Assembly (NCBI RefSeq): GCF_000719775.1
Contig: NZ_JOHR01000014.1
Location: 258,209-322,208, forward strand
Origin: Streptomyces sp. NRRL F-5135
GTDB taxonomy: Bacteria > Actinomycetota > Actinomycetes > Streptomycetales > Streptomycetaceae
DNA length: 64,000 nucleotides
Reading direction: 5' to 3'
Below, piece after piece: positions 49,531 to 59,055 of this stretch. The notes below the pieces were generated by a model, which worked only from the letters and a program-made list of their open reading frames with translations, made no database searches and was not told the DNA's origin. How positions within the stretch are numbered: position 1 is the first letter of the stretch; every line of letters starts with the position of its first letter. The translations under genes were made by a program, and so were the position numbers.

Positions 49531-50985
49531 CTATTCTCCCGCGCCCCGGCCCGCGCCTCGCGCCGGGGTGGACGTGGCGATGATCTCGTCGGCGGCGCGC
49601 CGGGCGCTCGCGACGCAGGCCGGGATGCCGACCCCGTCGTACGCCGCGCCGCACACCCGCAGGGCGGGCAGTTTGGCGACCGCCTCGCGGATCCGGGCGA
49701 CCCTGGCCTGGTGGCCGACCGGGTACTGCGGCAGACCGCCGACCCAGCGGGTGACCTCGGTGGCGACGGGCCGGGCGGCCAGCCCGACCGCCTCGCCGAG
49801 GTCGCGCAGCGAGACGTCGACCAGATCGGCGTCGTCGCGGTGCGTCTGCTCCTCCTCGCCGTACCGCCCGATCGAGGTACGCAGGACGAACAGGTCGGGC
49901 GCGCCGTCCGCGACCCAGCCCCACTTGCGGGTGGAGAACGTCGACGCCTTGATCGTGCGGCCGTCGACCGGCGGCACGAGGAAACCGCTGAGGTCGGGCA
50001 GTCCGGCGAGGTCGGCGCGGCGGAAGGCCAGGGTCACCAGCGCCATGGAGGCGTACTCGACCTCGGCCAGTCCGGCGGCCGCGGCCGGGGACTCGTCGGC
50101 GAGCAGCGCGGAGGCCGACCAGGCGGGCGTGGCCAGGACGACACCGTCGGCGGCCAGGGTCTGCCGGTCGGTGCGCACCCGCCAGCCGTGCTCGGTACGG
50201 GACAGGCCGAGTACGGGCGTCTCGGTGCGGATCTCGCCGCCCGCCGCCCGTACGGCGTCCGCGACGGCGCCCGGCAGCAGGCCCACACCGCCCTCGATGC
50301 CCGCGAAGACGGCGTCCGCGGGGCCCGTCGGCCGAGGAGCCGCGGCGGTCCTCCCCTGGACCGCGCGGACGGCGTCCAGCAGGGAGCCATGGGTCCTGAC
50401 CGCCTCGAACAGCTGGGGCACGGCGGATTTCATGGAGATGCGGTACGCGTCGCCCGCGTACACCCCGCCGAGCAGCGGCTCCACCAGCCGGTCGACGACC
50501 TCGCGGCCGAGCCGCTCGGCGACGTACGCGCCGACCGCGACATCGTCGCCGACCTCGCCGGGCGGCAGCTCCGCCTCCCGCGCGATCCGGGCGGTCCCCT
50601 CGTCGGAGAGGAGGCCCGCGAGGGCGGCGGCGTCGCCGGGAACGCCCATGACATGGCCCTTGGGCATCGGCCGCAGCGCCCCGCGCGTCCAGACGGCCGC
50701 GGTGCCCGCGGTGGGCGGCCGCAGCCGCTCGCCGAGTCCGACGGCGGTGGCCAGGTCGACGGCCTCGGGCCGGCGCGCGAGCATCGACTCGGCGCCCAGG
50801 TCGACGGGCGCGCCCGCGATCTCCCCGGCGCGGAGCTTGCCGCCGAGCCGGTCGGTGGCCTCCAGGAGTGTGACGCCGACCCCGGCGTCCAGCAGCCGGT
50901 GAGCTGCGGCGAGGCCGGCGATCCCGCCGCCGATGACGACGACATGGCCCGGGTTCGTGTCCACGTTCTGAGCGCTCGACTCCAT
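49531..50985 (-). CDS. hemY: Coproporphyrinogen III oxidase (HemY type)
   Basis: 484 residues. [37 protein letters not shown] is the FAD-binding start. Further flavoprotein and protoporphyrinogen-oxidase-type motifs ([76 protein letters not shown]) fill the rest. In actinobacteria this enzyme oxidises coproporphyrinogen III to coproporphyrin III, preceding ferrochelatase and HemQ. It overlaps no neighbour but lies four bases from hemQ. Length is normal. Also called HemG or CgoX. Confidence 0.93.
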   Translation of the reverse strand: MESSAQNVDTNPGHVVVIGGGIAGLAAAHRLLDAGVGVTLLEATDRLGGKLRAGEIAGAPVDLGAESMLARRPEAVDLATAVGLGERLRPPTAGTAAVWTRGALRPMPKGHVMGVPGDAAALAGLLSDEGTARIAREAELPPGEVGDDVAVGAYVAERLGREVVDRLVEPLLGGVYAGDAYRISMKSAVPQLFEAVRTHGSLLDAVRAVQGRTAAAPRPTGPADAVFAGIEGGVGLLPGAVADAVRAAGGEIRTETPVLGLSRTEHGWRVRTDRQTLAADGVVLATPAWSASALLADESPAAAAGLAEVEYASMALVTLAFRRADLAGLPDLSGFLVPPVDGRTIKASTFSTRKWGWVADGAPDLFVLRTSIGRYGEEEQTHRDDADLVDVSLRDLGEAVGLAARPVATEVTRWVGGLPQYPVGHQARVARIREAVAKLPALRVCGAAYDGVGIPACVASARRAADEIIATSTPARGAGRGAGE

Positions 50986-51040
50986 GTGCCCACTGTCTCA
51001 GACGGGCCCTCCCCCGGCGCCGCCGGGCGCCTCGCCCGTA

Positions 51041-51125
51041 GCCGCCGTACCGAACCGTCGTACCGACCCGCCGCCGCGCCGAACCGCCGCCGTACCGCAC
51101 CGTCGTACCGACCCCCCCGTACCGA
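51041..51125. repeat. Degenerate GTACCG-rich repeats
   Basis: ACCGTCGTACCGACC occurs twice, with further GCCGTACCG and CCCCCGTACCGAG variants, in the interval between the divergent hemY and DUF4349 genes. The pattern is imperfect and compositionally biased, so this may be simple low-complexity expansion rather than a functional array. Confidence 0.6.
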
Positions 51126-51225
51126 GTCCCGGCCGTGACCACTTCGGTACCGGGAACAGGAAACCCGCTCGGCCGTCCCTCACGTCGAACCGTCACCATT
51201 CGTGGAAAGTACCCAGGGGGGTCTT

Positions 51226-52170
51226 ATGCGTGCGATGCCCGCGTTCGCGGCGGCACTGCTCACCGTCTCAGTCACTCTCACCGGATGCGGCTTCGGCGGC
51301 GAGGACGAGAAGGCGCTCCAAAGCTCCGCGGCCGACGCGGCGGACGGGTCGCAGGCGTCCGGTGCGGCGGGCGAGTCCGGCCGGTCGGGTGCCGCGGGCC
51401 CCTCCGCCGGGTCCGGCGCCAAGGGGCAGCAGGCGAAGGCACCGCTGCCCGGCAGCCACGTCATCCGCACGGCACGCCTGACCGTGGGCGTCGAGGACAC
51501 CGCCAAGGCGCTCGTCACGGCGCGCTCGGCGGCCGAGCGGTCCGGCGGTCTGGTCGAGAACGAGTCCACCGAACGGACCGACGACGGCCATGTGATGTCG
51601 ACTGTCGTGCTGCGCGTGCCGCAACGGGAGTACGACTCCGTCCTGGCCGAACTGGCGGGCACCGGCACGCTGATCGCGCGCGGCAGCGAGGCCAAGGACG
51701 TCACCGACCAGGTGGTCGACGTGAACAGCAGGGTCGCGTCGCAGCGGGCGAGCGTCGCCCGGGTACGGGAGTTGATGGACCGGGCCGACAGGCTCTCGGA
51801 CGTGGTGGAGCTGGAGGGCGAGCTGAGCACCCGCCAGGCGGCGCTCGAATCGCTGCTCGCCCAGCAGGCGGCCCTCAAGGACCGTACGACGCTGGCCACC
51901 ATCACGCTCGAACTGACGGAGACTCCCGCGGCGGAGAACGGGAAGGAGGACGATCCGGGGTTCCTCGACGCGCTGGCCGGCGGCTGGGACGCGTTCACTG
52001 CCACGCTGCGGTGGATCGCGGTGGGCGTCGGCGCGGTGACGCCGTTCGCGGTGGCGTTCGCGGCGCTGTACGCGCTGTGGCGGCTGGTGCGCGGCCGGCT
52101 GCCCCGGCCGCCCGCGCGGAGGCGGCCGGCGGCCGTCCCGGCGGCCGAGGGGACCCCGGGACAGGAGTGA
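51226..52170 (+). CDS. DUF4349 lipoprotein with membrane helix
   Basis: 314 residues. The N-terminus has a lipobox (VTLTGCGFGG). A Ser/Gly/Ala-rich tether follows, then DUF4349 (about 80-240) with VIRTARLTVGVEDTAKAL and a coiled coil (VDVNSRVASQRASVARVRELMDRADRLSDVVELEGELSTRQAALESLLAQQAAL). A hydrophobic helix (TLRWIAVGVGAVTPFAVAFAALYALWRL) and a basic Pro-rich tail end the protein. Anchoring at both ends suggests it spans the envelope. DUF4349 proteins are of unknown function, sometimes linked to transport or stress. ATG 51226 has AGGGGGG upstream. It is divergent from hemY. Confidence 0.85.
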   Translation: MRAMPAFAAALLTVSVTLTGCGFGGEDEKALQSSAADAADGSQASGAAGESGRSGAAGPSAGSGAKGQQAKAPLPGSHVIRTARLTVGVEDTAKALVTARSAAERSGGLVENESTERTDDGHVMSTVVLRVPQREYDSVLAELAGTGTLIARGSEAKDVTDQVVDVNSRVASQRASVARVRELMDRADRLSDVVELEGELSTRQAALESLLAQQAALKDRTTLATITLELTETPAAENGKEDDPGFLDALAGGWDAFTATLRWIAVGVGAVTPFAVAFAALYALWRLVRGRLPRPPARRRPAAVPAAEGTPGQE

Positions 52171-52290
52171 GCGCGGGAGCCCGCGTAGCGTGCCCCCGCG
52201 GACAGCGATACGGATGACACCGACACGACGGACGGCATCGGGACGGATGGCGTCCGCGTGTAGGCGGGGACACGGACCGGAGGACACACG

Positions 52291-53733
52291 ATGGCGGCTG
52301 AGCGCTTGGTGATCATCGGCGGCGACGCGGCGGGCATGTCCGCCGCGTCGCAGGCCCGCCGGATGAAGGGCCCGGAGGAGCTGGAGATCGTCGCCTTCGA
52401 ACGCGGGCACTTCTCCTCCTTCTCCGCCTGCGGCATCCCGTACTGGGTGAGCGGCGACGTCCCGGGGCGCGACGCCCTGATCGCCCGCACCCCGGAGGAA
52501 CACCGGGCGCGCTCGATCGACCTGCGGATGCGCACGGAGGTCACGGAGATCGACGTCGAGGGGCAGCGGGTGCGCACCCGTGAACTCCCGGACGGCTCGG
52601 GCCGCGACGCCCGCTCCGGCCCGGAACGCGACTCCAAGGCCGGCTCCGGCTCCGGGAGTACCGAGCGCTGGACGAGCTTCGACAAGCTGGTCGTGGCGAC
52701 CGGCGCCCGGCCCGTACGGCCCCCGCTGCCCGGCATCGACGCCCCCGGCGTGCACGGTGTCCAGACCCTCGACGACGGCCAGGCGCTGCTCGACACCCTG
52801 ACCGGCAGCGGCGGCGGGCGCGCCGTGGTCGTCGGCGCGGGTTATATCGGTGTGGAGATGGCCGAGGCGCTGCTGAAGCGCGGCTACGAGGTGACTGTCG
52901 TGCACCGCGACGAGGAGCCCATGGCCACCCTCGACCCGGACATGGGCCGGCTCGTGCGGGAGGCGATGACCGGGATGGGCATCACGGTCGTCGGCGGCGC
53001 GGCGGTCTCCGCGATCCGCACGGGCGGGGACGGCCGCGCACGCGCCGTGGCCACCGACGACGCCGAGTACCCGGCGGACGTGGTCGTCCTCGGTATCGGC
53101 GTGGAGCCGGAGACCGGCCCGGCCCGCGCCGCGGGGCTGCCCGTCGGGGCGCACGGCGGACTGCTCACCGACCGGTCGATGCGCGTGCGCGGGTACGAGA
53201 ACATCTGGGCCGGCGGCGACTGCGTGGAGGTGCTGGACCTGATCTCCGGCGCCGAGCGCCACATCGCGCTGGGCACGCACGCGAACAAGCACGGCCAGAT
53301 CATCGGCGCGAACGTGGCGGGCGGCTACGCCACCTTCCCCGGGGTCGTCGGCACGGCCGTCAGCAAGGTCTGCGAGCTGGAGATCGCGCGGACGGGGCTG
53401 CGCGAGAAGGACGCTCACCGGGCGGGCCTGCAGTTCGTCACCGCGACGATCGAGTCCACCAACAGCGCCGGTTACTACCCGGGCGCGGCCCCGATGACGG
53501 TGAAGATGCTCGCGGAGCGCCGCACGGGCCGGCTGCTGGGCGCGCAGATCGTCGGCCGCGAGGGCGCGGCCAAGCGCGTGGACGTCGCGGCGGTCGCGCT
53601 GACCGCGGGGATGTCGGTGGAGGCCATGACGATGCTCGACCTCGGCTACGCCCCGCCGTTCTCCCCGGTGTGGGACCCGGTCCTGGTCGCGGCGCGCAGG
53701 GCGACGGCGGTGGTGCGGAAGGCGGGCGCGTAG
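52291..53733 (+). CDS. FAD/NAD(P) oxidoreductase, CoA-disulfide reductase type
   Basis: 480 residues. LVIIGGDAAGMSAASQARRM is the FAD-binding start. FSSFSACGIPYWVSGDV holds the single redox cysteine of CoA-disulfide reductase/NADH oxidase enzymes. LVVATGARPVRPPLPGI, AVVVGAGYIGVEMAEALLKRGYEVTVVHR (NAD(P) loop) and NIWAGGDCVEVLDL follow. A Gly/Ser-rich insertion (about 108-128) is unusual. It sits between a DUF4349 gene and hemE but shares no clear operon with the haem genes, which are on the other strand. It probably keeps a low-molecular-weight thiol reduced or reduces O2/persulfide. Confidence 0.88.
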   Translation: MAAERLVIIGGDAAGMSAASQARRMKGPEELEIVAFERGHFSSFSACGIPYWVSGDVPGRDALIARTPEEHRARSIDLRMRTEVTEIDVEGQRVRTRELPDGSGRDARSGPERDSKAGSGSGSTERWTSFDKLVVATGARPVRPPLPGIDAPGVHGVQTLDDGQALLDTLTGSGGGRAVVVGAGYIGVEMAEALLKRGYEVTVVHRDEEPMATLDPDMGRLVREAMTGMGITVVGGAAVSAIRTGGDGRARAVATDDAEYPADVVVLGIGVEPETGPARAAGLPVGAHGGLLTDRSMRVRGYENIWAGGDCVEVLDLISGAERHIALGTHANKHGQIIGANVAGGYATFPGVVGTAVSKVCELEIARTGLREKDAHRAGLQFVTATIESTNSAGYYPGAAPMTVKMLAERRTGRLLGAQIVGREGAAKRVDVAAVALTAGMSVEAMTMLDLGYAPPFSPVWDPVLVAARRATAVVRKAGA

Positions 53734-53752
53734 CGCGGGGCGGCGACGGGCC

Positions 53753-54817
53753 CTACCGGGCCGTCCGCGTGTGCACGTACTCCACGAGCCGGGTCAGGGC
53801 GTCGGGGTCCATGGTCGGCAGCACGCCGTGGCCCAGGTTGAAGACGTGGCCCTCCAGCCCGGCCGCCGCGTCCAGCACCTCGCGGGTCTTGGCCTCCACG
53901 GCCTCGGTCGGGGCGAACAGGACGGCCGGGTCGAGGTTGCCCTGGAGCGCCTTGCCGGGGCCGACCCGGCGGGCGGCCTCGTCCAGGGGAACGCGCCAGT
54001 CGACGCCCACGACGTCCGCGCCCGCCTCGCCCATCAGGCCGAGCAACTCGCCCGTGCCGACACCGAAGTGGATGCGCGGCACCCCGTACGGCGCGACGGC
54101 GTCGAAGACCTTGGCGGAGGCGGGCAGGACGGAGCGGCGGTAGTCGGCGGGGGCCAGCGCGCCGACCCAGGAGTCGAAAAGCTGCACGGCGCTCGCGCCC
54201 GCCTCGATCTGCACGGTGAGGAAGGCGGCGGTGATGTCCGCGAGCCGGTCGAGCAGTTCGGCCCACAGCTCCGGATCGCCGTACATCATCGCCTTCGTGT
54301 GCTCGTGGTTGCGGGACGGGCCGCCCTCCACGAGGTAGCTCGCCAGGGTGAAGGGCGCCCCGGCGAACCCGATGAGCGGGGTGCTGCCCAGTTCGGCGGT
54401 GAGCAGCCCGATCGCCTCGGTGACGTACGAGACGTCGTCCGGCGTCAGCGCGCGCAGCCGGGCGAGGTCGGCGCGCGAGCGGATGGGCTCGGCGACGACG
54501 GGGCCGATGCCCGGCTTGATGTCGAGGTCGAGGCCGATGGCCTTGAGGGGGACGACGATGTCGCTGAAGTAGATCGCGGCGTCGACCTTGTGCCGCCGCA
54601 CCGGCTGGAGCGTGATCTCCGTGACCAACTCCGGCCGCATGCAGGACTCCAGCATCGGAATCCCCTCGCGCGCCTTCAGGTACTCCGGCAGCGAACGCCC
54701 CGCCTGCCGCATGAACCAGACCGGCGTGTGCGGCACCGGTTCTCGGCGGCATGCCTTCATAAAGGGCGATTCATGCGTTTTCGTCTGCTGGCCCGAGGGG
54801 CGGTCGATCGCGCTCAC
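53753..54817 (-). CDS. hemE: Uroporphyrinogen decarboxylase
   Basis: 354 residues, the normal length. It removes four acetate carboxyls from uroporphyrinogen III to give coproporphyrinogen [18 protein letters not shown] is the N-terminal substrate arginine motif, [16 protein letters not shown] holds the catalytic Asp, and [30 protein letters not shown] and [14 protein letters not shown] complete the barrel. GTG 54817 was chosen because the protein then starts just before the conserved [14 protein letters not shown] block. It diverges from the DUF3000 gene across 91 bases. Confidence 0.95.
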   Translation of the reverse strand: MSAIDRPSGQQTKTHESPFMKACRREPVPHTPVWFMRQAGRSLPEYLKAREGIPMLESCMRPELVTEITLQPVRRHKVDAAIYFSDIVVPLKAIGLDLDIKPGIGPVVAEPIRSRADLARLRALTPDDVSYVTEAIGLLTAELGSTPLIGFAGAPFTLASYLVEGGPSRNHEHTKAMMYGDPELWAELLDRLADITAAFLTVQIEAGASAVQLFDSWVGALAPADYRRSVLPASAKVFDAVAPYGVPRIHFGVGTGELLGLMGEAGADVVGVDWRVPLDEAARRVGPGKALQGNLDPAVLFAPTEAVEAKTREVLDAAAGLEGHVFNLGHGVLPTMDPDALTRLVEYVHTRTAR

Positions 54818-54908
54818 GTCCAGAATCTTCGCACGACCGCGGAAGCGCCCGGCCCGGCCCGGGTGTCCCTCCCCGCACGAGAGGCGGGTTCCGCCTACTC
54901 TTCCCCGC

Positions 54909-55607
54909 ATGGCTGCGGCGCAGGGAAAGTTCTCCGATCACTCCGATCATTCCGACGGCACCGAGGAACGAGGCGGCACGGAGGGCGACCCCACCCCGTC
55001 CGCGTTCCGCGCGGCTGTCGAGGCGTTGCGGTCGGCGCGGCCCCGGCCCGGCGTGGAGCTGGAGCCGACGCCGCCGCCGAAGCGGCTGGCGCCGTACGCG
55101 TACGCCCTGGAGGCGGCGGCCGTGGTGGACGGCGAGGACCTGGCGGACGGCCGGCTGATCCTGCTGCACGACCCGGCCGGACACGAGGCGTGGCAGGGGA
55201 CGTTCCGGCTGGTGACCCTCGTCCGGGCGGAACTGGAACCGGAGATGGCCGCCGATCCGCTGCTGCCGGAGGTGTGCTGGTCGTGGCTGACGGGCGCGCT
55301 CGACGCGCGGGAACTGACGCACGGAGCGGACAGTGGAACGGTCACGCGCGCCGGGTCGCACTACTTCGGCGGGCTCGCCGAGCGCCCCCCGGTGACCCAG
55401 ATCGAGATCCGGGCGTCCTGGACCCCGTGCGAGGACCGGTCCGGGGCCCCGGACACGGCCGCGCACCTGGCGGCGTGGTGCGACCTGCTCTGCCAGGTGG
55501 CGGGCATGCCGCCGACGACCCCCGGCCCCTTGACGGGCGCCGGGGACACGGGACCGGCAGCAGGTGTCGTGTCCCTGCCGCAACGCCGCGGCCCCCAGGC
55601 GCGCTGA
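54909..55607 (+). CDS. DUF3000 domain protein
   Basis: 232 residues, soluble. [90 protein letters not shown] and [14 protein letters not shown], with [17 protein letters not shown] near the end, match DUF3000. This family is conserved next to hemE in streptomycetes and its function is unknown. ATG 54909 has a TACTCT box ending eight bases upstream, so the mRNA is probably leaderless. The His/Ser/Asp-rich N-terminus ([10 protein letters not shown]) is variable. Confidence 0.85.
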   Translation: MAAAQGKFSDHSDHSDGTEERGGTEGDPTPSAFRAAVEALRSARPRPGVELEPTPPPKRLAPYAYALEAAAVVDGEDLADGRLILLHDPAGHEAWQGTFRLVTLVRAELEPEMAADPLLPEVCWSWLTGALDARELTHGADSGTVTRAGSHYFGGLAERPPVTQIEIRASWTPCEDRSGAPDTAAHLAAWCDLLCQVAGMPPTTPGPLTGAGDTGPAAGVVSLPQRRGPQAR

Positions 55608-55953
55608 TGCGGTACGGGCGGACGCGATACGCACGCCGTACGCATGCCCGCGGATCCCCAGGAAGCGAACACGGACAAAGCCGGGCGAATAGCCAGCACC
55701 CACACCACTCGCCGCCCGAGGGCGACATGAACGCCGGACGGGCGTGGGGCGGACTCGGAATCCGGCCGCGACCGCCCACCGGACGATCGATCACCCATCC
55801 GAATTGCCCGAATTGTTACTCACCAAATCGTGATCATTCTCTAAAGGCGGGCGGGATTGCTGCCGAAGAGGTCAATGACCCTTCAACGCACGGACCGCCC
55901 CGGCTTCATCCCCTGAGCCGGCCCCGTCCCGCACCTTCCCCCCAGGAGGCCTG
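55608..55953 (+). promoter_or_regulatory. Control region of the response regulator gene
   Basis: A 346-base gap with no gene. Around 55799-55845 the sequence becomes AT-rich: CCGAATTG occurs twice (55799, 55808), followed by TTACTCACCAAATCG and TGATCATTCTCTAAAGG. This is the likely promoter, with the direct repeat as a possible activator or autoregulation site. The gene's RBS CAGGAGG lies at the end. Confidence 0.5.
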
Positions 55954-56613
55954 GTGTCCGTACTCCTCGAGCAGCCCGCAAGCCTGGTCGCCTACCGCCC
56001 GAACAAGCCGACGGCCATGGTCGTCGTGGCCGACCCACGCGTCCGCTCCACCGTCACCCGCCATCTGTGGGCCCTCGGAGTACGTGACGTCATCGAGGCG
56101 TCGTCCATCGCGGAGGCCCGCCCCCGCGTCGGCAACCCGCGCGACATCTGCGTAGCCGACGTCCACCTGCCCGACGGTTCCGGGCTGACCCTGCTGTCCG
56201 AGACCCGCGCGGCGGGCTGGCCCAACGGCCTGGCCCTGTCCGCCGCCGACGACATCGGCGCCGTACGCAACGCCCTCGCGGGCGGAGTCAAGGGCTATGT
56301 CGTCACCGGCACGCGTACGAACATCGGCCACCCGACCCGGCCGGGCGCCGCCGCCATCGGCGCCGGGCCCCGGCTGCACCGCCGCCCCCCGGGCGCCCCG
56401 AGCCACCCGGGCGGCTACCGCGAGCTGTCGGGCCGCGAGGTCGAGGTGCTCAGACTGGTCGCCGAGGGGCAGTCCAACAAGGCCATCGGCGTCTCGATGG
56501 GACTGTCCGCGCTGACCGTGAAGAGCCACCTCGCCCGGATCGCGCGCAAGCTCGGCACGGGCGACCGGGCCGGAATGGTCGCCGTGGCCCTGCGCACCGG
56601 CATCATTCACTGA
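55954..56613 (+). CDS. Orphan LuxR-type response regulator
   Basis: 219 residues. Residues about 20-125 form a receiver-like domain (AMVVVADPRVRSTVTRHLWALG, ICVADVHLPDGSGLTLLSETR, VKGYVV) with the likely phospho-Asp in VADVHLPDG and the conserved Lys. The acidic pair near the start is reduced to a single Asp (VADP), so phosphorylation may be weak. The C-terminal LuxR helix-turn-helix is complete: LSGREVEVLRLVAEGQSNKAIGVSMGLSALTVKSHLARIARKLGTGDRAGMVAVALRTG. GTG 55954 follows CAGGAGG. No histidine kinase is nearby. RNase D follows after a terminator. Confidence 0.88.
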   Translation: MSVLLEQPASLVAYRPNKPTAMVVVADPRVRSTVTRHLWALGVRDVIEASSIAEARPRVGNPRDICVADVHLPDGSGLTLLSETRAAGWPNGLALSAADDIGAVRNALAGGVKGYVVTGTRTNIGHPTRPGAAAIGAGPRLHRRPPGAPSHPGGYRELSGREVEVLRLVAEGQSNKAIGVSMGLSALTVKSHLARIARKLGTGDRAGMVAVALRTGIIH

Positions 56614-56631
56614 CCGCTTCCGACCCGCCAC

Positions 56632-56663
56632 CGCCCGCCGACGGAACGTTCCGTCGGCGGGCG
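56632..56663 (+). terminator. Terminator after the response regulator
   Basis: CGCCCGCCGACGGAA (56632-56646) pairs with TTCCGTCGGCGGGCG (56649-56663), a 15-bp perfect stem with a CG turn, 18 bases past the stop. Confidence 0.85.
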
Positions 56664-56690
56664 CCTTCCGTTCACCGATACCCTTGACAG

Positions 56691-58016
56691 GTGACCGACG
56701 CCACCGACGCCCAAGAGACCGCAGCAGAGCCGGCACTGCGCACCACCGGGGGCCCGCGGCGGCAGCCGCTCATGTCGCAGCCCCCGGACGACGTCGAATC
56801 GGCGCCGATTCCCTTGTTGGAGCCCCGGGAGGGCGTGCCGCCGGTGATCGCCACCGAGGCGGCGCTCGCCGATGTGATCGCCGCGTTCGCCGCCGGCACC
56901 GGGCCCGTGGCCGTCGACGCCGAGCGCGCGTCCGGCTACCGGTACGGGCAGCGCGCCTACCTCGTCCAGTTGCGTCGCGAGGGCGCGGGCACGGCTCTGA
57001 TCGACCCGGTCGGCTGCCCGGACCTGTCCGGCCTCGGCGCGGTCCTCGCGGACGCGGAGTGGATCCTGCACGCGGCGACGCAGGACCTTCCGTGCCTGCG
57101 GGAAATAGGCATGACGCCCACCCGGCTGTTCGACACGGAGCTGGCGGGCCGGCTGGCGGGCTTCCCCCGGGTCGGCCTCGGCGCCATGGTCGAGAACGTC
57201 CTCGGGTACGCGCTGGAGAAGGGCCACTCCGCCGTGGACTGGTCGACCCGGCCGCTTCCCGAGCCCTGGCTGCGCTACGCCGCGCTCGACGTGGAACTGC
57301 TGGTGGATCTGCGCGACGCGCTGGAGAAGGAACTGGACCGGCAGGGCAAGCTGGAGTGGGCCCGGCAGGAGTTCGACGCGATCGCCTCGGCCCCGCCGGC
57401 GCCGCCGCGCAAGGACCCGTGGCGGCGCACCTCGGGAATGCACAAGGTCCGGCGGCGCCGCCAGATGGCGGTCGTACGGGAGCTGTGGACGGCCCGCGAC
57501 CAGGTCGCGCAGCGGCGTGACGTCTCGCCGGGCAAGGTGCTGAGCGACGCGGCCATCGTGGAGGCGGCGCTCGCGGTGCCCACCCACGTACAGGCCCTGA
57601 TGGCGCTGCCCGGCTTCGGCCACCGCATGGGCCGCCGTCAGCTGGAGCAGTGGCAGGCGGCGGTCGACCGGGCGCGCGGCCTCACGGACTCGGACCTCCC
57701 CCAGCCGGGCCAGCAGACCCCGGGCCCGCCCCCGCCCCGATCCTGGGCGGACAAGGATCCGGCGGCGGCGGCACGCCTCTCCGCGGCGCGCGCGGCCGTC
57801 ACGGAACTGGCCGAGCGGCTCGGCATGCCCCAGGAGAACCTGATCACGCCGGACACGGTCCGCCGGGTGTGCTGGGAACCGCCGCGGGACGTGACGCCGG
57901 AAGCGGTGGCGTACGCCCTGACGTCGCACGGCGCCCGGCCGTGGCAGGTGGAACAGGTGACCCCCCTGCTGACGGCGGCGCTCACGTCTTCGGCTCCGGG
58001 CGGCGGGGAAGCGTAG
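56691..58016 (+). CDS. rnd: Ribonuclease D
   Basis: 441 residues. The DEDD exonuclease domain has PVAVDAERASGYRYGQRAYLVQLRR (first Asp and Glu), HAATQDLPCLREIG (Asp), FDTELAGRLAGFPRVGLGAMVENVLGYALEKGHSAVDWSTRPLPEPWLRYAALDVELLVDL (Tyr/Asp). An HRDC helical domain (about 240-330) with MAVVRELWTARDQVAQRRDVSPGKVLSDAAIVEAA follows. It trims 3' ends of structured RNA. GTG 56691 begins the frame, 27 bases after the preceding hairpin, so the promoter must lie near that hairpin. Longer than E. coli RNase D because of N- and C-terminal Pro/Ala-rich extensions. Confidence 0.92.
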   Translation: MTDATDAQETAAEPALRTTGGPRRQPLMSQPPDDVESAPIPLLEPREGVPPVIATEAALADVIAAFAAGTGPVAVDAERASGYRYGQRAYLVQLRREGAGTALIDPVGCPDLSGLGAVLADAEWILHAATQDLPCLREIGMTPTRLFDTELAGRLAGFPRVGLGAMVENVLGYALEKGHSAVDWSTRPLPEPWLRYAALDVELLVDLRDALEKELDRQGKLEWARQEFDAIASAPPAPPRKDPWRRTSGMHKVRRRRQMAVVRELWTARDQVAQRRDVSPGKVLSDAAIVEAALAVPTHVQALMALPGFGHRMGRRQLEQWQAAVDRARGLTDSDLPQPGQQTPGPPPPRSWADKDPAAAARLSAARAAVTELAERLGMPQENLITPDTVRRVCWEPPRDVTPEAVAYALTSHGARPWQVEQVTPLLTAALTSSAPGGGEA

Positions 58017-58191
58017 CGGCGGGCGCGGTTCCGGCGGACCGGACCGGGGGTGGGCGGGAGCGTGCTCCGGGAACCGGCGGGTCGGTGGCGCAGGCGGCCG
58101 GACCCCCGGCTTCGGGTCGGGCTACGGTGACTCGCGCCGCGTCCCGCCGGAGGAGACGCACGTACCGGCACGCCAGGAGACGAGATCGCAC

Positions 58192-58836
58192 ATGCCCATA
58201 CGCGCATTCCCGCCGCACGCGCTCGACGAGGAGGGGACCCCGCTCTGGATCAATGACCTGGCCGCCGACGATCCGAACCACAGTCTGCATGTCGTACGCG
58301 GCCTGGAACCGGCGCGAGCGCTGGAGACGCTGGGCGCCGTACCCCACCTGTTCAGGCCCTGCGAACTGCCCGCCGGCAAGCCCGACGAGTGGACCTCGCT
58401 CCCCGCCGCGGCACTCGGCACGCAGCCGGGAGACTCCGGCGCGCTGCTGGCCGGGCGGGTCGGCGCGTGGACCTTCGTCTATGACGACTCCGGTTCCACC
58501 ACGGAGGAGAGCACGCCGTCGCTGTCCGCCGAGGGCCGGACGGCGGCCACGACCACGTTCTCCATCAACGCGGACGCGAGCCTCGCCTACGCCGTCGACG
58601 GGGAGCAACTCGCGTGGATCAACGTCGACGACCTCGATCTCGCGACGGACCTCCCGAACATGCCCGCCGAACTGCGTGCCGCGTTCGTGGCGGCCGGCAC
58701 GGCCGACCTCGACTACCTCGAGCCCGGCGCGCCGGACTACTCCATCGGCTTCCGCGTGATCTGCGCGCTGGCGGGACTGACGTGCACGCTCGACGACCTG
58801 CGCCGCGTCCCCCTGCTGGTCACTCCGTTCGGCTGA
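58192..58836 (+). CDS. Hypothetical protein, DUF6461-like
   Basis: 214 residues, soluble, acidic. GTPLWINDLAADDPNHSLHVVRGLEPARALETLGA, AWTFVYDDSGST, TFSINADASLAYAVDGEQLAWINVDD and DYSIGFRVICALAGLTCTLDDL are the visible blocks. The composition fits the actinobacterial DUF6461 family (small alpha/beta proteins of unknown function), but I am not certain of the name. ATG 58192 follows AGGAGAC. No link to the neighbouring RNase D or fad genes is apparent. Confidence 0.65.
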   Translation: MPIRAFPPHALDEEGTPLWINDLAADDPNHSLHVVRGLEPARALETLGAVPHLFRPCELPAGKPDEWTSLPAAALGTQPGDSGALLAGRVGAWTFVYDDSGSTTEESTPSLSAEGRTAATTTFSINADASLAYAVDGEQLAWINVDDLDLATDLPNMPAELRAAFVAAGTADLDYLEPGAPDYSIGFRVICALAGLTCTLDDLRRVPLLVTPFG

Positions 58837-59055
58837 CACCCATGTCCGGGGCCCGGTTCGCCTCCGGGCGACACCCGCCGGGGGCGCCTGATATGTGCGG
58901 GGAGGGCACCTCCGTCGGCAAGTGAGCCGAAGGGGCGCGCCGCTGTCGAAAGGGAGGCTGTGCTCGATATGCGGCTCCGCCGCGTGGGCGGAGGTTTGTG
59001 AGGCAGTGTCGATGTGCGGCAGCAGTGCCACCCCGCACCCTGGAGGAGAGCCATC

